Below, in pieces: positions 15,820 to 23,183 of a DNA stretch of 47,782 nt. Under the pieces are notes generated by a model, which saw only the letters and a list, made by a program, of their open reading frames with translations, made no database searches and was not told where the DNA came from. The number at the start of each line of letters is the position of its first letter. Within the stretch, counting starts at the first letter, position 1. The translations under genes and the position numbers were made by a program. The stretch comes from Clostridia bacterium (GTDB lineage Bacteria; Bacillota; Clostridia; Oscillospirales; Acutalibacteraceae), in the NCBI GenBank assembly GCA_017409845.1, contig JAFQRY010000032.1, positions 1-47,782 on the forward strand, in the 5' to 3' direction.

Positions 15820-16836
15820 ATGAAGAAAAAGTTATCAATCGTTCTCTCGCTTATCCTTGCATTTGCAGTAATTTTCTGCACTGCTTGCGGTGATGCAAAA
15901 GACCCCGCAGCAACTCCCGATGCTCCCGCAAATGATGCTCTTGCAGGCGGCGACCTTTCATCAATCAACATTCAGGTCGGCACAGGCGGTTCAACAGGTA
16001 CATACTACGGCTTCTGCAATGTTATTTCGTCTCTTCTCAAGGAAAAGACCGGTGCAAACCTTATGATTCAGTCATCAGGTGCATCAAAGGCAAACATCCT
16101 TAACATTGAAGATGGTATTGTTGACATGGCTATCGTTCAGAACGACGTTATGGACTATGCTTACAACGGCACATCACTCTTTGCTGAAGACGGCGCAATC
16201 AAGAGCTTCTCAACTCTCGGTGCTGCATACGCAGAGGTTTGCCAGATCGTTGCAAAGGCTGACTCAGGCATCAAGACCGTTGCAGACCTCAAGGGCAAGA
16301 AGGTTTCAGTAGGCGACAGCGGCAGCGGTGTTGAATTCAACGCTCAGCAGATTCTCGGTGCATACGATATCACATTTGAAGATATCGACAAGCAGAACCT
16401 CAGCTTCCAGGCATCGGCTGATGCTCTTAAGGACGGCAAGATTGATGCTTTCTTCTGCACAGCAGGTGCTCCCACAGTTGCTATCACTGACCTTGCAACA
16501 ACAACAGGTATCGTTCTTGTTGAAATTGATGCAGAGCATCTTGCAAAGCTTCAGGAAGACTACGGCTTCTATGCTGCATACACAGTTCCCGCAGGCACAT
16601 ACACAGGCATTGATGCAGACGCAACAACAGTTGCAGTCAAGGCTACATTCATCGTAAGCAACGAGCTTGACGAAGAAACAGTTTATCAGCTCACAAAGGC
16701 TATCTATGAAAATAAAGATGAATATTCACATGAAAAGGCAGCAGAAATGAATCTTGAATACGCAATTTCAAGCATTTCCGTTCCTTTCCATCCCGGTGCA
16801 GAAAGATACTTTAAAGAGGTTGGCGCACTCAGCTGA
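15820..16836 (+). CDS. TAXI-family TRAP transporter substrate-binding lipoprotein
   Basis: 338 residues. A lipoprotein-type signal (MKKKLSIVLSLILAFAVIFC) ends at a CTAC-G lipobox, so the mature protein should be membrane-tethered outside the cell. The mature part starts with the TAXI hallmark INIQVGTGGSTGTYYGFC, followed by MIQSSGASKANILNI and DLKGKKVSVGDSGSGVE. TAXI proteins feed TRAP permeases; few ligands are known, mostly organic acids or amino acids. The gene starts the three-gene transport operon behind a strong AGGAGG site and overlaps the next gene by one base. Codon use here is very regular, which suggests high expression. Confidence 0.92.
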   Translation: MKKKLSIVLSLILAFAVIFCTACGDAKDPAATPDAPANDALAGGDLSSINIQVGTGGSTGTYYGFCNVISSLLKEKTGANLMIQSSGASKANILNIEDGIVDMAIVQNDVMDYAYNGTSLFAEDGAIKSFSTLGAAYAEVCQIVAKADSGIKTVADLKGKKVSVGDSGSGVEFNAQQILGAYDITFEDIDKQNLSFQASADALKDGKIDAFFCTAGAPTVAITDLATTTGIVLVEIDAEHLAKLQEDYGFYAAYTVPAGTYTGIDADATTVAVKATFIVSNELDEETVYQLTKAIYENKDEYSHEKAAEMNLEYAISSISVPFHPGAERYFKEVGALS

Positions 16837-17360
16837 TGAGCTCCGGCAAAAAGACTGACTTCAGAAAAAAGTTAATCGCAGCAGCCGTTATAATGTTAAT
16901 CATTACAGCGGCTGCTTTCGCTATAAATATGATGTCAGCAGAATATCTGGTTTTATACAGCTCGGATACCGGGAAGAGATATATAACCGAAAAAGCCGAA
17001 GACGGGATGATGTTTTCGGTTGAATTCATTCACTCAGTCAATCAGACACCAGTCAAGGATACCTATATAATCGAAAACGGCGAAATAAGAGCGTTTTCAA
17101 CAACCTACCGTTCGTTCGGTGCGGGAGTTCAGACTGCACTTGAAGGCAATCAGAAAATGACTTATGATGACGAGGGTAACATGATAATAACGGGTTTTGA
17201 CATTACATATGACCCGTTGAGATATATTGTCGGAACGGTTTCCGACCATATTCTTACCCTGAACGGTGAGGATATCAGTCTCAGGGATACCTGCGGCAGA
17301 AGTGCTGCGGTAGCTTTTGAGATTTTTACCCCCTATGAAATTCTGACGAAAGGAATGTGA
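16836..17360 (+). CDS. DUF1850 protein of TAXI-TRAP operons
   Basis: 174 residues with one N-terminal membrane segment (LIAAAVIMLIITAAAFAI) and an outside domain. The family signature FSVEFIHSVNQTPVKDTY and the later RSFGAGV are clear. DUF1850 genes are typically found between TAXI binding proteins and fused TRAP permeases, exactly as here, but their role has not been established. There is no independent ribosome site: the ATG overlaps the TGA of the binding-protein gene, so translation should be coupled. A role in permease assembly or in handing over ligand is a guess. Confidence 0.85.
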   Translation: MSSGKKTDFRKKLIAAAVIMLIITAAAFAINMMSAEYLVLYSSDTGKRYITEKAEDGMMFSVEFIHSVNQTPVKDTYIIENGEIRAFSTTYRSFGAGVQTALEGNQKMTYDDEGNMIITGFDITYDPLRYIVGTVSDHILTLNGEDISLRDTCGRSAAVAFEIFTPYEILTKGM

Positions 17361-17363
17361 TTA

Positions 17364-19355
17364 ATGTCAGAGGTAAATACAAAGCCCGTTGGTATGCAGG
17401 CCGATGAGGATGAAGCTATTGATGTTGACAAACTCATGGCGGAGTTTGATAAGGAATCAAATACCCGCCATTTTTCAGGTATATTTCAGAAAATAATCAA
17501 GGGTGCCATGGTGCTCTTTTCTCTCTATGTTATGTTTGACGGCTGGACCGGCACAATGGAGGAAAGACAGAAGATGGCTTGGTTTATAGGCATTATCGTT
17601 TTCTTTGCCTATATTCTTTATCCCGTAAGCAGAAAAGAGAAGATGAGAGTCAACCATGTTCCGTTTTATGACTACATTTTTGCTGTGCTTGGTGCCGGCT
17701 CATTCTTCTATTACGCAATCAACTGTCAGGCAATTGTTGACAGAGCATCAAGAATCAACGAGATTGATATTGCAATCGCTATTATCGGCACTATTCTTCT
17801 GTTTGAGGCGTGCCGCAGAGTAGTCGGTCTTCCGATTGTTGTTGTATCGGCGGCATTTATTGCCTATGCATTTGTTGTTGTTGACCGCAGTCCGCTGAGA
17901 GTTATCATGTATAAGCTTTTCTACACAACGGAAGGCATCGCAGGAACACCTCTCAACGTTTGTGCATCGTTTATTGTTCTTTTCATTATATTTGCATCCT
18001 TCCTTGAGCAGTCGGGTATCGGCGCTTTCTTTGTTGACCTTGCTAACTCAATTGCAGGTAAGGCAACCGGCGGCCCTGCAAAGGTTGCTGTTATTTCAAG
18101 TGCCATGGAAGGCATGTATTCGGGCTCATCTGTTGCAAACACGGTCGGCAGCGGCTCGGTTACAATTCCCACAATGAAGCGTTGCGGTTACAAGCCCGAA
18201 TTTGCTGCTGCGGTTGAAGCTGCGGCATCGACCGGCGGTCAGATTATGCCCCCGATTATGGGTGCAGCTGCATTCCTTATGACGGAATATACAGGTCTGC
18301 CCTATTCGCAGATTGCAATTGCGGCTATTCTTCCTGCTGTTCTTTATTTCACCGGCATCTTTATGATGATTCATTTTGAAGCAAAGAAGCTTGGTCTCAA
18401 GGGTCTTCCCGCAGAGGCTATTCCCAATTTCTTCAAGCTTCTCATTTCAAAGGGCTATCTTCTTCTTCCCGTTGTTGCACTTGTTGTTGCGATGAATTCA
18501 TTTTCACCCGCAAAGTCGGCCATAATCGCAATTCTTGTTGCGATTGTTGTTAAATTTGTTGAGGGTGCAGTCAAATCAATCGTTCACAAGAAATTTGAAT
18601 TTGATTTCAAGCTCTATCTTCAGTCACTTGCAAACGGCACAAAGAATGCAATCGGCGTTGCTCTTGCATGTGCGGTTGCGGGCTGTATCTCGGCTATGGT
18701 TCAGCAGACAGGACTTGCAAATGTTCTTTCGGCACTTGTTCAGTCGGCTGCAAAGATTCATCCGATTCTTGCTCTCGGACTTACCATGCTCATGTGTATC
18801 GTTCTCGGCATGGGCGTTCCCACCACGGCAAACTATGTTATCATGGCATCAATGGTAGCTCCCATTCTTATGAGAAGCCTGAGCATTCCCGTTCTTGCGG
18901 CTCACATGTTTGTTTTCTATTTCGGTATTGTTGCCGATATTACTCCTCCCGTTGCTCTTGCGGCATATGCAGGCTCGGCTATTGCAAAATCGAATCCGAT
19001 GAAAACGGGCGTTACCGCAACAAGGCTGGCAATCACCGCATTCATCGTTCCCTATATCTTTGCATTCAGCCCCGAAATGCTTATCATCGGCTCCGACAAG
19101 CCCTGGTATGACATTGTTCTTCTTGTTATAACGGCTCTTTGCGGTATCTATATTATTTCCGCAGGTATGGAGGGCTATATGTATAAGCACATGCCCGTAT
19201 GGGAAAGACTTATGGCACTTGCAGGCGGTCTGCTGATGATTATTCCCGGCTGGCAGACAGACGTTGCAGGTGTTGCACTTATGGTTCTCGTTATTGTTCT
19301 CCAGAAAATCGGAGAAAAGAAAGATAAAAATAAAGCAGCCGTCAAAGCGGCATAA
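17364..19355 (+). CDS. TRAP transporter fused permease (DctQ-DctM type)
   Basis: 663 residues of mostly membrane helices. The first part (to about 210) corresponds to the small DctQ-like subunit and the rest to the large DctM-like subunit with LEQSGIGAFFVDLANSIAGK, MEGMYSGSSVANTVGSGSVT and MCIVLGMGVPTTANYV. It uses an ion gradient, usually Na+, to import the ligand delivered by the TAXI protein. It lies three bases after the DUF1850 gene with an AAGGA site and ends at a strong terminator. The gene looks intact; the acidic N-terminal 30 residues are cytoplasmic. Confidence 0.93.
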   Translation: MSEVNTKPVGMQADEDEAIDVDKLMAEFDKESNTRHFSGIFQKIIKGAMVLFSLYVMFDGWTGTMEERQKMAWFIGIIVFFAYILYPVSRKEKMRVNHVPFYDYIFAVLGAGSFFYYAINCQAIVDRASRINEIDIAIAIIGTILLFEACRRVVGLPIVVVSAAFIAYAFVVVDRSPLRVIMYKLFYTTEGIAGTPLNVCASFIVLFIIFASFLEQSGIGAFFVDLANSIAGKATGGPAKVAVISSAMEGMYSGSSVANTVGSGSVTIPTMKRCGYKPEFAAAVEAAASTGGQIMPPIMGAAAFLMTEYTGLPYSQIAIAAILPAVLYFTGIFMMIHFEAKKLGLKGLPAEAIPNFFKLLISKGYLLLPVVALVVAMNSFSPAKSAIIAILVAIVVKFVEGAVKSIVHKKFEFDFKLYLQSLANGTKNAIGVALACAVAGCISAMVQQTGLANVLSALVQSAAKIHPILALGLTMLMCIVLGMGVPTTANYVIMASMVAPILMRSLSIPVLAAHMFVFYFGIVADITPPVALAAYAGSAIAKSNPMKTGVTATRLAITAFIVPYIFAFSPEMLIIGSDKPWYDIVLLVITALCGIYIISAGMEGYMYKHMPVWERLMALAGGLLMIIPGWQTDVAGVALMVLVIVLQKIGEKKDKNKAAVKAA

Positions 19356-19362
19356 ATAAAGA

Positions 19363-19393
19363 ACCACCGAAGTTTATTCTTCGGTGGTTTTTG
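19363..19393 (+). terminator. TRAP operon terminator
   Basis: AACCACCGAAG pairs perfectly with CTTCGGTGGTT around a 6-nt loop, then T-run. Confidence 0.92.
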
Positions 19394-19909
19394 ACTGTTG
19401 GTATAGTCTCTGAAACATAAATGAAATAATTTCAGGGATCGGCAACCCAACGACTAACAAAAGCGGTAGAAGGGTAGGGCGGGATGCCCACATCCCGCCG
19501 TTTTAAAAAACATAAATGAAATCGCACAGTTATTTTACCTCCTTTTCAAAGGAGGTGGATTTTTGCGAAGCAAAAAGACGGAGGATTGCATTCGGGCGAT
19601 TCGTGAATCGCCCCTACCAGCACGAGTGATATACGCAAATGCGTGTGATATATTGCTGACGCAATGTGATATTTTTGCCGATGGCAAAAGTGATATTCGC
19701 CTGACGGCGAGTTCTGTTCCTACCTCACACAAACCGTAGGGGTCGGCGACCCGACGACCCGTCCGTACCGTCAGGTGCGGAAAGATTTTTCAATGAAAAA
19801 TGAATAATGAAAAATTTTGGAAGGGCTCTGCCCTTACCCGAATGTTTTTGATAATATAAATGTTTGTGTGCAGGGCGGGATGCCCTCATCCCGTCGTTTT
19901 TGGCAAACA
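19394..19909. repeat. Non-coding mosaic of small palindromic repeats
   Basis: No gene is supported in this stretch. It is packed with short inverted repeats: GGCGGGATG/CATCCCGCC at 19478-19499 with a near copy at 19874-19895, ACCTCCTTT/AAAGGAGGT at 19537-19556, TTTTTGC/GCAAAAA at 19560-19576, GGGCGATTC/GAATCGCCC at 19594-19613, the GTGATAT array at 19626-19717, and a GGGTCGGCGACCC element at 19740-19752 echoed weakly near 19436. These look like dispersed intergenic repeat modules inserted side by side. Confidence 0.7.
19626..19717. repeat. GTGATAT-hairpin tandem array
   Basis: Four exact GTGATAT units start at 19626, 19645, 19666 and 19690, with a decayed fifth (GTTCTGT) at 19711. Each is followed by a different perfect hairpin: ACGCA-AA-TGCGT, ATTGC-TGAC-GCAAT, TTTTGCC-GAT-GGCAAAA and TCGCC-TGAC-GGCGA. 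The direct repeat is fixed while the stems vary but stay paired, which points to selection on structure rather than sequence. Confidence 0.75.
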
Positions 19910-20137
19910 TTAAAAATTCCTTTTGTATGGCTTTTTCTCATCAGTCAGTCCTGCAAGATAGTCCATACTTGTATCGAGTGCAACAGCAATTCTCTTACAC
20001 TGTTCAAATGTATAATATCTTTTGCCGTTTTCAATTTTGGAATAGTCACTTTGGTCAATTCCTGTTAAAAACTGCATTTGTATTTGGGTTAACCCCTTTT
20101 CTTTTCTTAAATTCTTCAATCGGTTCACAAAAATCAC
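19910..20137 (-). CDS. Small XRE-family HTH regulator
   Basis: 75 residues, almost all HTH: RLKNLRKEKGLTQIQMQFLT then QSDYSKIENGKRYYTFEQCKRIAVALDTSMDYLAG. It is a compact DNA-binding protein of the phage-repressor type. The likely start is GTG and no good ribosome site precedes it. A 15-bp palindrome touches the start codon, so the gene may be leaderless and self-repressed. It is divergent from the zinc-ribbon/coiled-coil gene with only 86 bases between them and may control it. Confidence 0.78.
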   Translation of the reverse strand: MIFVNRLKNLRKEKGLTQIQMQFLTGIDQSDYSKIENGKRYYTFEQCKRIAVALDTSMDYLAGLTDEKKPYKRNF

Positions 20138-20152
20138 CCATAATGATTATGG
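20138..20152. promoter_or_regulatory. Palindrome abutting the small XRE gene start
   Basis: CCATAAT-G-ATTATGG, seven-base arms with a single central base, directly next to the GTG start on the minus strand and 12 bases before the -35 of the divergent promoter. It is a good operator candidate for the XRE protein. Confidence 0.5.
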
Positions 20153-20164
20153 CATACTGACCTA

Positions 20165-20193
20165 TTGACTTTAGGGTGAAATTGACCTATAAT
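20165..20193 (+). promoter_or_regulatory. Promoter of the second zinc-ribbon gene
   Basis: TTGACT (20165-20170), 17-bp spacer, TATAAT (20188-20193). Confidence 0.78.
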
Positions 20194-20223
20194 TGTTATA
20201 TTGACAATGATTGGAGGATTATT

Positions 20224-21267
20224 ATGTATTGTTCATCATGCGGAACACAGCTTCCTGACGGTGCTCAATTTTGTCACCATTGCGGAAATAAAACCGTTTC
20301 AGATAGCATATCATCGGTAACTGTTTCTGAAAGAAATGTACCTGCCGCAAATGTAAAGGAAATAAAAAAATATCTTGCCTGTGCAAAAAGACTTGAAACC
20401 CATAAATATACGATTGTCGAAACTTATAATCAATTGCAGGGCAGAATTGACAGATTGGGGCATCCGAGAAGCTTCAATTATCCTCAAAGAAAGGATTCGT
20501 TTAAAGGTCCGTTTATTGCAGGTGCAGTTTTGTTTTTTATTTTAGGTTTTTTTATCTCTCTTTTTGTTTTAGCCGAAGGAGATTTTTCACGGGCAGTTGA
20601 AATTTTCTTTTGTTTAATTTTAGTAGTTACTCTTATTTCTCTTCCCGACGGATTGATTTGCCTTGGCGTGGGTATAGGAAGCGGTATAGCGGGCGGTATA
20701 CTTTTCGGAATATTGGCAGTTATGAAAGAACATTCCAGACACAGAGATGAGATAAAAAAATATAACAAAGCTTTATCTGATGACAAAAAACGAGTGGAAA
20801 GGGAACTGAAACAGATTGAATTCCTGAAGAAACAACAGGATGAACTCAGAGAGAAATATAATGATGTTGAAAAGGTCATGGAAAAATTCTATGCGTTGAA
20901 TGTTATTTATCCCAAGTACAGAGATCTTATTCCCATTGTTACCTTCTATGAATATTTTGAGTCAGGTCGCCATACCACTCTCACAGATGCTTATAACAAA
21001 TATGAGGATGAGCTTCTGCATAAAACAATAATTCAAAAGCTTGATGTTGTTATTTCACAGCTTGAACAAATCAAGCGGAATCAAGCAGCACTATATGAGG
21101 TAATTATGGAATCGAACAGCATAGCGGAAAGAATTTGTCGGCAGTCGGATGAACTGATTGCATCTAATAAAATTATAGAGCAGAACACAGCACTTGCTGC
21201 CTATAATGCGAAAATTGCGGCAGATAACTCAACTATAAATGCTTACATAAATGTTTGCAGGCTGTGA
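20224..21267 (+). CDS. Zinc-ribbon membrane protein with coiled coil
   Basis: 347 residues from the ATG that follows GGAGG by six bases. A longer in-frame reading from 20176 would start inside the promoter and is rejected. The N-terminus MYCSSCGTQLPDGAQFCHHCG is a two-CxxC zinc ribbon. Two membrane segments follow at about 100-170 (AVLFFILGFFISLFVLAEG; GLICLGVGIGSGIAGGILFG), then a long charged helical region (KKRVERELKQIEFLKKQQDE) predicted by eye to form coiled coils. Function unknown. AT-rich codon choice differs from neighbouring housekeeping genes, and repeat-rich DNA lies on both sides, so recent acquisition is possible. Confidence 0.75.
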   Translation: MYCSSCGTQLPDGAQFCHHCGNKTVSDSISSVTVSERNVPAANVKEIKKYLACAKRLETHKYTIVETYNQLQGRIDRLGHPRSFNYPQRKDSFKGPFIAGAVLFFILGFFISLFVLAEGDFSRAVEIFFCLILVVTLISLPDGLICLGVGIGSGIAGGILFGILAVMKEHSRHRDEIKKYNKALSDDKKRVERELKQIEFLKKQQDELREKYNDVEKVMEKFYALNVIYPKYRDLIPIVTFYEYFESGRHTTLTDAYNKYEDELLHKTIIQKLDVVISQLEQIKRNQAALYEVIMESNSIAERICRQSDELIASNKIIEQNTALAAYNAKIAADNSTINAYINVCRL

Positions 21268-21275
21268 TTATTTGC

Positions 21276-21348
21276 GGACAGACACGGAGGTCTGTCCCTA
21301 CGATATTGTAATATAATCCGTGCAGGGGACGGTCTGAAGTGCCGTCCG
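21276..21348. repeat. Two intergenic palindromes after the zinc-ribbon gene
   Basis: GGACAGAC/GTCTGTCC (21276-21297) followed by CCTACG, and GGACGG/CCGTCC (21327-21347). The first has the same layout as the element at 19594-19613, which is also followed by CCTAC. Confidence 0.5.
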
Positions 21349-21356
21349 GGAAATCA

Positions 21357-21388
21357 AAAACCTCCGGGGTTTATTCCTCGGAGGTTTT
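21357..21388. terminator. Terminator overlapping the end of trmD
   Basis: AAAACCTCCG pairs with CGGAGGTTTT, 10 bp. The minus-strand hairpin begins inside the last codons of trmD and spans its stop, ending in a T-run. It also works for the convergent zinc-ribbon gene. Confidence 0.85.
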
Positions 21389-22108
21389 CAGTTTATCCAG
21401 ATATTCTTTATCTTTTTTGGTGAGCTCGGCTTTTGCGAGCATATCGGGGCGGCGTTCGAGAGTGCGTTTAAGGCTCTGCTCACGCTGCCATTTTTCGATA
21501 TTTGCATGATGACCCGATATCAGCACATCGGGCACCTTTTCGCCGTGCCATTCGTAGGGTCGGGTATACTGCGGATGCTCCAGAAGTCCCGAATAGTGGC
21601 TTTCAAGCGTGAAGGCATCTTCGTTTGCGAGCACTCCGGGAAGCATTCTTGAAATGCTGTCGGCAAGAATGAGTGCGGGAAGCTCGCCGCCCGTTAAAAC
21701 ATAATCGCCGATTGAAATTTCTTCGTCAACGATTTCGTCAATAACACGCTGGTCGATGCCTTCATAATGTCCGCACAGAAGGACGATATTTTCAAGCTGC
21801 GAAAGCTCTTTCACCTTCTCCTGATTGAGCACCTTGCCTTGCGGTGAAAGATAAATAAGATGAGGCTTTGCTCCGATTTTTTCACAGAGAGCGGCATAGC
21901 AATCATAAATCGGCTGGGTCTGCATTATCATGCCCGTGCCGCCGCCGTAGGGTGCATCATCAACTCTGTTATGTTTATCAAGGGTGTAATCCCTGATATT
22001 GTGACAGTTGATTTCAACGCAGCCGTTGGCTCTTGCCCTGCCGATAATGCTCTCGCCGAGCACGCTTTCGCACATCTCGGGGAAAAGAGTTAAAATATCA
22101 ATCCTCAT
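21371..22108 (-). CDS. trmD: tRNA (guanine-N1-)-methyltransferase
   Basis: 245 residues, normal TrmD length. It methylates G37 of tRNAs next to the anticodon using S-adenosylmethionine, which prevents frameshifting. Conserved stretches are [55 protein letters not shown] and the SAM-knot region, then [17 protein letters not shown] choose the ATG inside the end of rimM, an 11-base overlap, giving the MRIDI start of the family; an upstream TTG is possible. It is last in the ylxM-ffh-rpsP-khpA-rimM-trmD run; rplS is not found after it as in many Firmicutes. Confidence 0.96.
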   Translation of the reverse strand: MRIDILTLFPEMCESVLGESIIGRARANGCVEINCHNIRDYTLDKHNRVDDAPYGGGTGMIMQTQPIYDCYAALCEKIGAKPHLIYLSPQGKVLNQEKVKELSQLENIVLLCGHYEGIDQRVIDEIVDEEISIGDYVLTGGELPALILADSISRMLPGVLANEDAFTLESHYSGLLEHPQYTRPYEWHGEKVPDVLISGHHANIEKWQREQSLKRTLERRPDMLAKAELTKKDKEYLDKLKTSEE

Positions 22109-22619
22109 CGTCAAAAATACCTTTCAGGGGTCTTATAACAATACGGTCATTCGCAACATCTGTTTCAACGCACACATCGGGAATGGCGGGGATAAGATAT
22201 TCCCTGCCGTTTTCAGCCGTAATATGCCACACGTCATTTGCACCCGTAGGGCTGACATCGGTGAGAGTGCCGTAAATCTTTTCGGGCTCGTCCGCATCAT
22301 AAACGGTGCAGCCGATAAGCTCAGCGATAAAATAGCTGCCCTTGGGAAGCTTTGCATCGCTTCGCTTCATATAAAGGATTTTTCCTCTCATCCTCTGTGC
22401 CGCTTCAACGGTTTCTATACCCGAAACAGACAGCAAAACAATATTGCCGTGCGGCCTTGCAGATTTAATCTGTGCCGCACAGCTTCCTTCGCTGTCGTAG
22501 TATAAGGTTTTAAATTTGCATACAAAATCGGGTGAGTCGCACCACGGATTGACACGCATTTCGCCTCTGATACCGTGGGTGCCGACTATTTCACCGATTT
22601 CAAGAAAATTCTTAATCAA
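22098..22619 (-). CDS. rimM: Ribosome maturation factor RimM
   Basis: 173 residues. RimM binds S19 and helps 30S head assembly. The N-terminal [19 protein letters not shown] and the C-terminal PRC-barrel part with [24 protein letters not shown] are typical. The start appears to be a TTG that overlaps the khpA stop by eight bases with no own ribosome site, so translation is likely coupled to khpA. Confidence 0.94.
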   Translation of the reverse strand: MIKNFLEIGEIVGTHGIRGEMRVNPWCDSPDFVCKFKTLYYDSEGSCAAQIKSARPHGNIVLLSVSGIETVEAAQRMRGKILYMKRSDAKLPKGSYFIAELIGCTVYDADEPEKIYGTLTDVSPTGANDVWHITAENGREYLIPAIPDVCVETDVANDRIVIRPLKGIFDDED

Positions 22620-22845
22620 TTTCTACAACTACCCTTGCATTCTGACGGGTTGCGGCTGCACGCATAACAATGCGGATAGCCTTGGCGATTCTGCCCTGCT
22701 TGCCGATAACTCTGCCCATATCTTCTTCACCGACGTGAAGGTGATAAACAACAGTGCCGTCTTCTGCAGGCTCATCAACGGTAACGCTTACCGCTGCGGG
22801 ATCGTCAACAAGACCCTGTGCAATGCTTACAAGTAAATCTTTCAT
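22612..22845 (-). CDS. khpA: KH-domain RNA-binding protein KhpA
   Basis: 77 residues forming one type-II KH domain, with the nucleic-acid loop GRVIGKQGRIAKAI. KhpA (YlqC) forms a complex with KhpB/Jag in Firmicutes and binds RNAs linked to cell elongation and division. Its place between rpsP and rimM is conserved. A GAGG site lies seven bases from the ATG. Confidence 0.92.
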   Translation of the reverse strand: MKDLLVSIAQGLVDDPAAVSVTVDEPAEDGTVVYHLHVGEEDMGRVIGKQGRIAKAIRIVMRAAATRQNARVVVEID

Positions 22846-22875
22846 TGGTTAACCTCAGTCTTTATCCTTTAAGGA

Positions 22876-23118
22876 TTAAAGAACGCCTTCCTTCTTAAGG
22901 ATAGCCTTAACAGTGTCTGTGGGCTGTGCGCCGTTTGCAATCCACTGCTTTGCCTTTTCAGCGTCTACCTTAACCTCTGTGGGAGTAGCAACGGGATTGT
23001 ATGTGCCGATTTCTTCGATGAATCTGCCGTCACGGGGATATCTTGAATCTGCAACAACGATACGATAGAAAGGTGCCTTCTTTGCGCCCATGCGGCGAAG
23101 TCTGATTTTTACTGCCAT
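22876..23118 (-). CDS. rpsP: 30S ribosomal protein S16
   Basis: 80 residues starting [20 protein letters not shown], the universal S16 start; GGAGG lies just upstream. An in-frame ATG five codons earlier lies in the ribosome site region and is rejected. It packs against 16S rRNA in the 30S body. The 65-base AT-rich gap after ffh contains a minus-strand TATAAT at 23139-23144 without a good -35, so an extra internal promoter is possible but weak. Confidence 0.97.
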   Translation of the reverse strand: MAVKIRLRRMGAKKAPFYRIVVADSRYPRDGRFIEEIGTYNPVATPTEVKVDAEKAKQWIANGAQPTDTVKAILKKEGVL

Positions 23119-23183
23119 GATAAATTCCTCCAAAAAATATTATATAAAATAAATTATTTATAATGTATCAGCTCTGTGCTGGA

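Noticed and set aside
18668-19111. Cys/Ser-rich plus-strand frame inside the TRAP permease gene
   Set aside because: It is an alternative frame of a highly repetitive-codon membrane gene and has no ribosome site.
19626-19717. CRISPR array
   Set aside because: Repeat units are only seven bases and every spacer is a palindrome; no cas gene is near.
20176-20223. Longer N-terminus for the zinc-ribbon/coiled-coil protein
   Set aside because: The extra codons overlap the promoter -10, while the ATG at 20224 has GGAGG and the usual MYCSSCG start.
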